7,042 nt of DNA from positions 1 through 7,042 of the forward strand of contig CASDQU010000003.1 of NCBI GenBank assembly GCA_949282835.1, read 5' to 3'. Origin of the DNA: an uncultured Bacillota bacterium (lineage in GTDB: Bacteria > Bacillota > Clostridia > Christensenellales > UBA1242). Positions 6,545 through 7,042 of the stretch are shown piece by piece. Under the pieces are notes generated by a model. That model had not been told where the DNA came from, did not search any database, and saw only the letters and a program-made list of their open reading frames with translations. The position numbers were made by a program, and so were the translations under genes. Numbering within the stretch: the first letter of the stretch is position 1; the number at the start of each line of letters is the position of its first letter.

Positions 6545-6577
6545 AAAGCAGAACAACATCAGTTGTTCTGCTTTTTT
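6545..6577 (+). terminator. Rho-independent terminator, possibly bidirectional
   Basis: AAAGCAGAACAAC (6545-6557) and GTTGTTCTGCTTT (6562-6574) form a perfect 13-bp stem with the 4-nt loop ATCA. A run of six T (6572-6577) overlaps the end of the stem, 6 nt after the TAA of the plus-strand gene. Read on the minus strand, the same stem is followed by the weaker T-rich TTTAATTTATTATT, so it may also end the convergent gene whose stop is at 6579-6581. Confidence 0.92.
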
Positions 6578-6578
6578 A

Positions 6579-7042
6579 TTATATTGAATTTTCTTCTTCT
6601 ATTTCCTCTTGTATCGCAAATTCCTCATGACTAATCTCAGTTTCTTTCAATCCCCTAACTTCCTCTATATCTACTTCAGTATGCTGCTCTTCGGCGAGTA
6701 CAGGATTCATTTCTTCTATTTCATTAGAATTATTTTTTGTTTCCCCAATATTTGATAGGTCTTCGTTGTCAGCATAATTAATAGATACTTCTCCAAAATT
6801 TTCATCATCTTGAGCAATATCTTCTACTTCATTTTGAACTAATATTCCTTCCCTATTTTCACTTTCGTTTGAGGATGGCTGCTCATTCTGTGGCGGCTCT
6901 TGCGATGGCCCTTCGTTTACCTCTATATTCCCTTCTTGTTCATCTTCGCCAAGTGCTGCAGCTGCCGCTCCAAGCACTGCTGCCGCTCCCACAATAGGTG
7001 CGCTTGCTACCGCAGCCGCTGCTCCAAGTACAACAGCTGCTC
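6579..7042 (-). CDS. Partial protein with Ala-rich hydrophobic segment and acidic C-terminal tail (hypothetical)
   Basis: The frame is open from the right edge to a TAA, giving 153 C-terminal residues; the start lies outside the window. An in-frame GTG at 6990-6992 has no Shine-Dalgarno sequence and sits in the middle of the Ala-rich stretch, so it is an unlikely start. Residues 1-31 of the visible part are Ala/Gly/Val/Leu only, apart from one Ser, one Pro and one Ile, with the motif VLGAAAA twice. This could be one or two membrane helices or a glycine-zipper-like packing segment. The remaining 122 residues are low-complexity and extremely acidic: about 33 Glu and 7 Asp against 4 Lys/Arg, many Asn/Gln/Ser and a few Pro, with no Cys or Trp, so probably disordered. 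I recognise no family. If the hydrophobic part spans the membrane, the tail would by charge rules most likely face outside, but this is inference. It converges on the 210-residue gene, sharing its terminator. Confidence 0.72.
   Translation of the reverse strand, partial: AAVVLGAAAAVASAPIVGAAAVLGAAAAALGEDEQEGNIEVNEGPSQEPPQNEQPSSNESENREGILVQNEVEDIAQDDENFGEVSINYADNEDLSNIGETKNNSNEIEEMNPVLAEEQHTEVDIEEVRGLKETEISHEEFAIQEEIEEENSI
6949..7040 (-). repeat. Three imperfect 17-bp repeats encoding LGAAA units
   Basis: Similar 17-bp units occur at 6949-6965, 6970-6986 and 7024-7040 (plus strand beginning CCAAG and ending GC), offset by 21 and 54 nt. Both offsets are multiples of three, so the reading frame is kept. 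They differ at 3-4 positions in the pairs compared. Each encodes part of an AAALG or AAVVLG unit in the Ala-rich segment. The DNA-level similarity suggests short in-frame duplication, though biased Ala codons contribute. Confidence 0.5.

Noticed and set aside
6579..6992. A complete 137-residue minus-strand protein starting at GTG 6990-6992.
   Set aside because: No ribosome binding site precedes the GTG, and the same Ala-rich reading frame continues without a stop to the window edge. It is the tail of a larger gene.

Overview
The window is low-G+C bacterial DNA, roughly a third G+C by eye. It looks like a Bacillota (Firmicutes/Clostridia-type) chromosome, possibly from an uncultured gut-type lineage. 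The evidence is AT-rich codon use, AGGAG-type ribosome binding sites, a SpoVB/MurJ-like flippase with the Gram-positive-type RGVIQGYENMTPTA signature, a clostridial/Thermotoga-type M18 aminopeptidase, and DusB, Pgk and TpiA proteins of bacterial type. UGA is used as a stop (pgk), so the code appears standard. Finer taxonomy cannot be supported from the sequence.

Positions 1-5782 form one co-directional minus-strand block. In transcription order it holds a 14-TM-type lipid/polysaccharide flippase (4265-5782), a tRNA-dihydrouridine synthase of the DusB type (3296-4228), phosphoglycerate kinase (2066-3247, GTG start), triosephosphate isomerase (1317-2069, ATGA overlap with pgk) and an M18-family metallo-aminopeptidase (1-1241). 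The aminopeptidase runs off the left edge, so its C-terminus and last metal-ligand histidine are outside the window. It has no stop in the window, so a search for closed ORFs would miss it. The gaps inside the block are 36, 48, -4 and 75 nt. Each non-overlapping gap carries a perfect AT-rich inverted repeat, so the block may be one long transcript cut or tuned into segments. Pgk and TpiA catalyse nearby glycolytic steps and are translationally coupled. Their usual partners gapA, gpmI and eno are not next to them.

A 123-nt divergent promoter region (5783-5905) separates this block from a plus-strand gene (5906-6538). That gene encodes a 210-residue soluble, Asn-rich protein that I do not recognise. 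It is a complete single-gene unit: TTTACA-17 nt-extended TATTAT promoter, strong AAAGGAG site, tandem TAATAA stop and a 13-bp hairpin terminator with a T run.

Convergent with it, 6579-7042 is the C-terminal part of a second unrecognised protein on the minus strand. It is open to the right edge. It has an Ala/Gly/Val-rich hydrophobic segment with short internal repeats, followed by a 122-residue, extremely acidic, probably disordered tail.

The left 5.8 kb is ordinary housekeeping sequence. The right 1.2 kb is where anything novel would lie: the orphan 210-residue gene and the Ala-rich/acidic protein. I see no CRISPR array, tRNA, rRNA, insertion sequence, riboswitch or phage gene. No convincing new multi-gene system can be demonstrated from this window alone.
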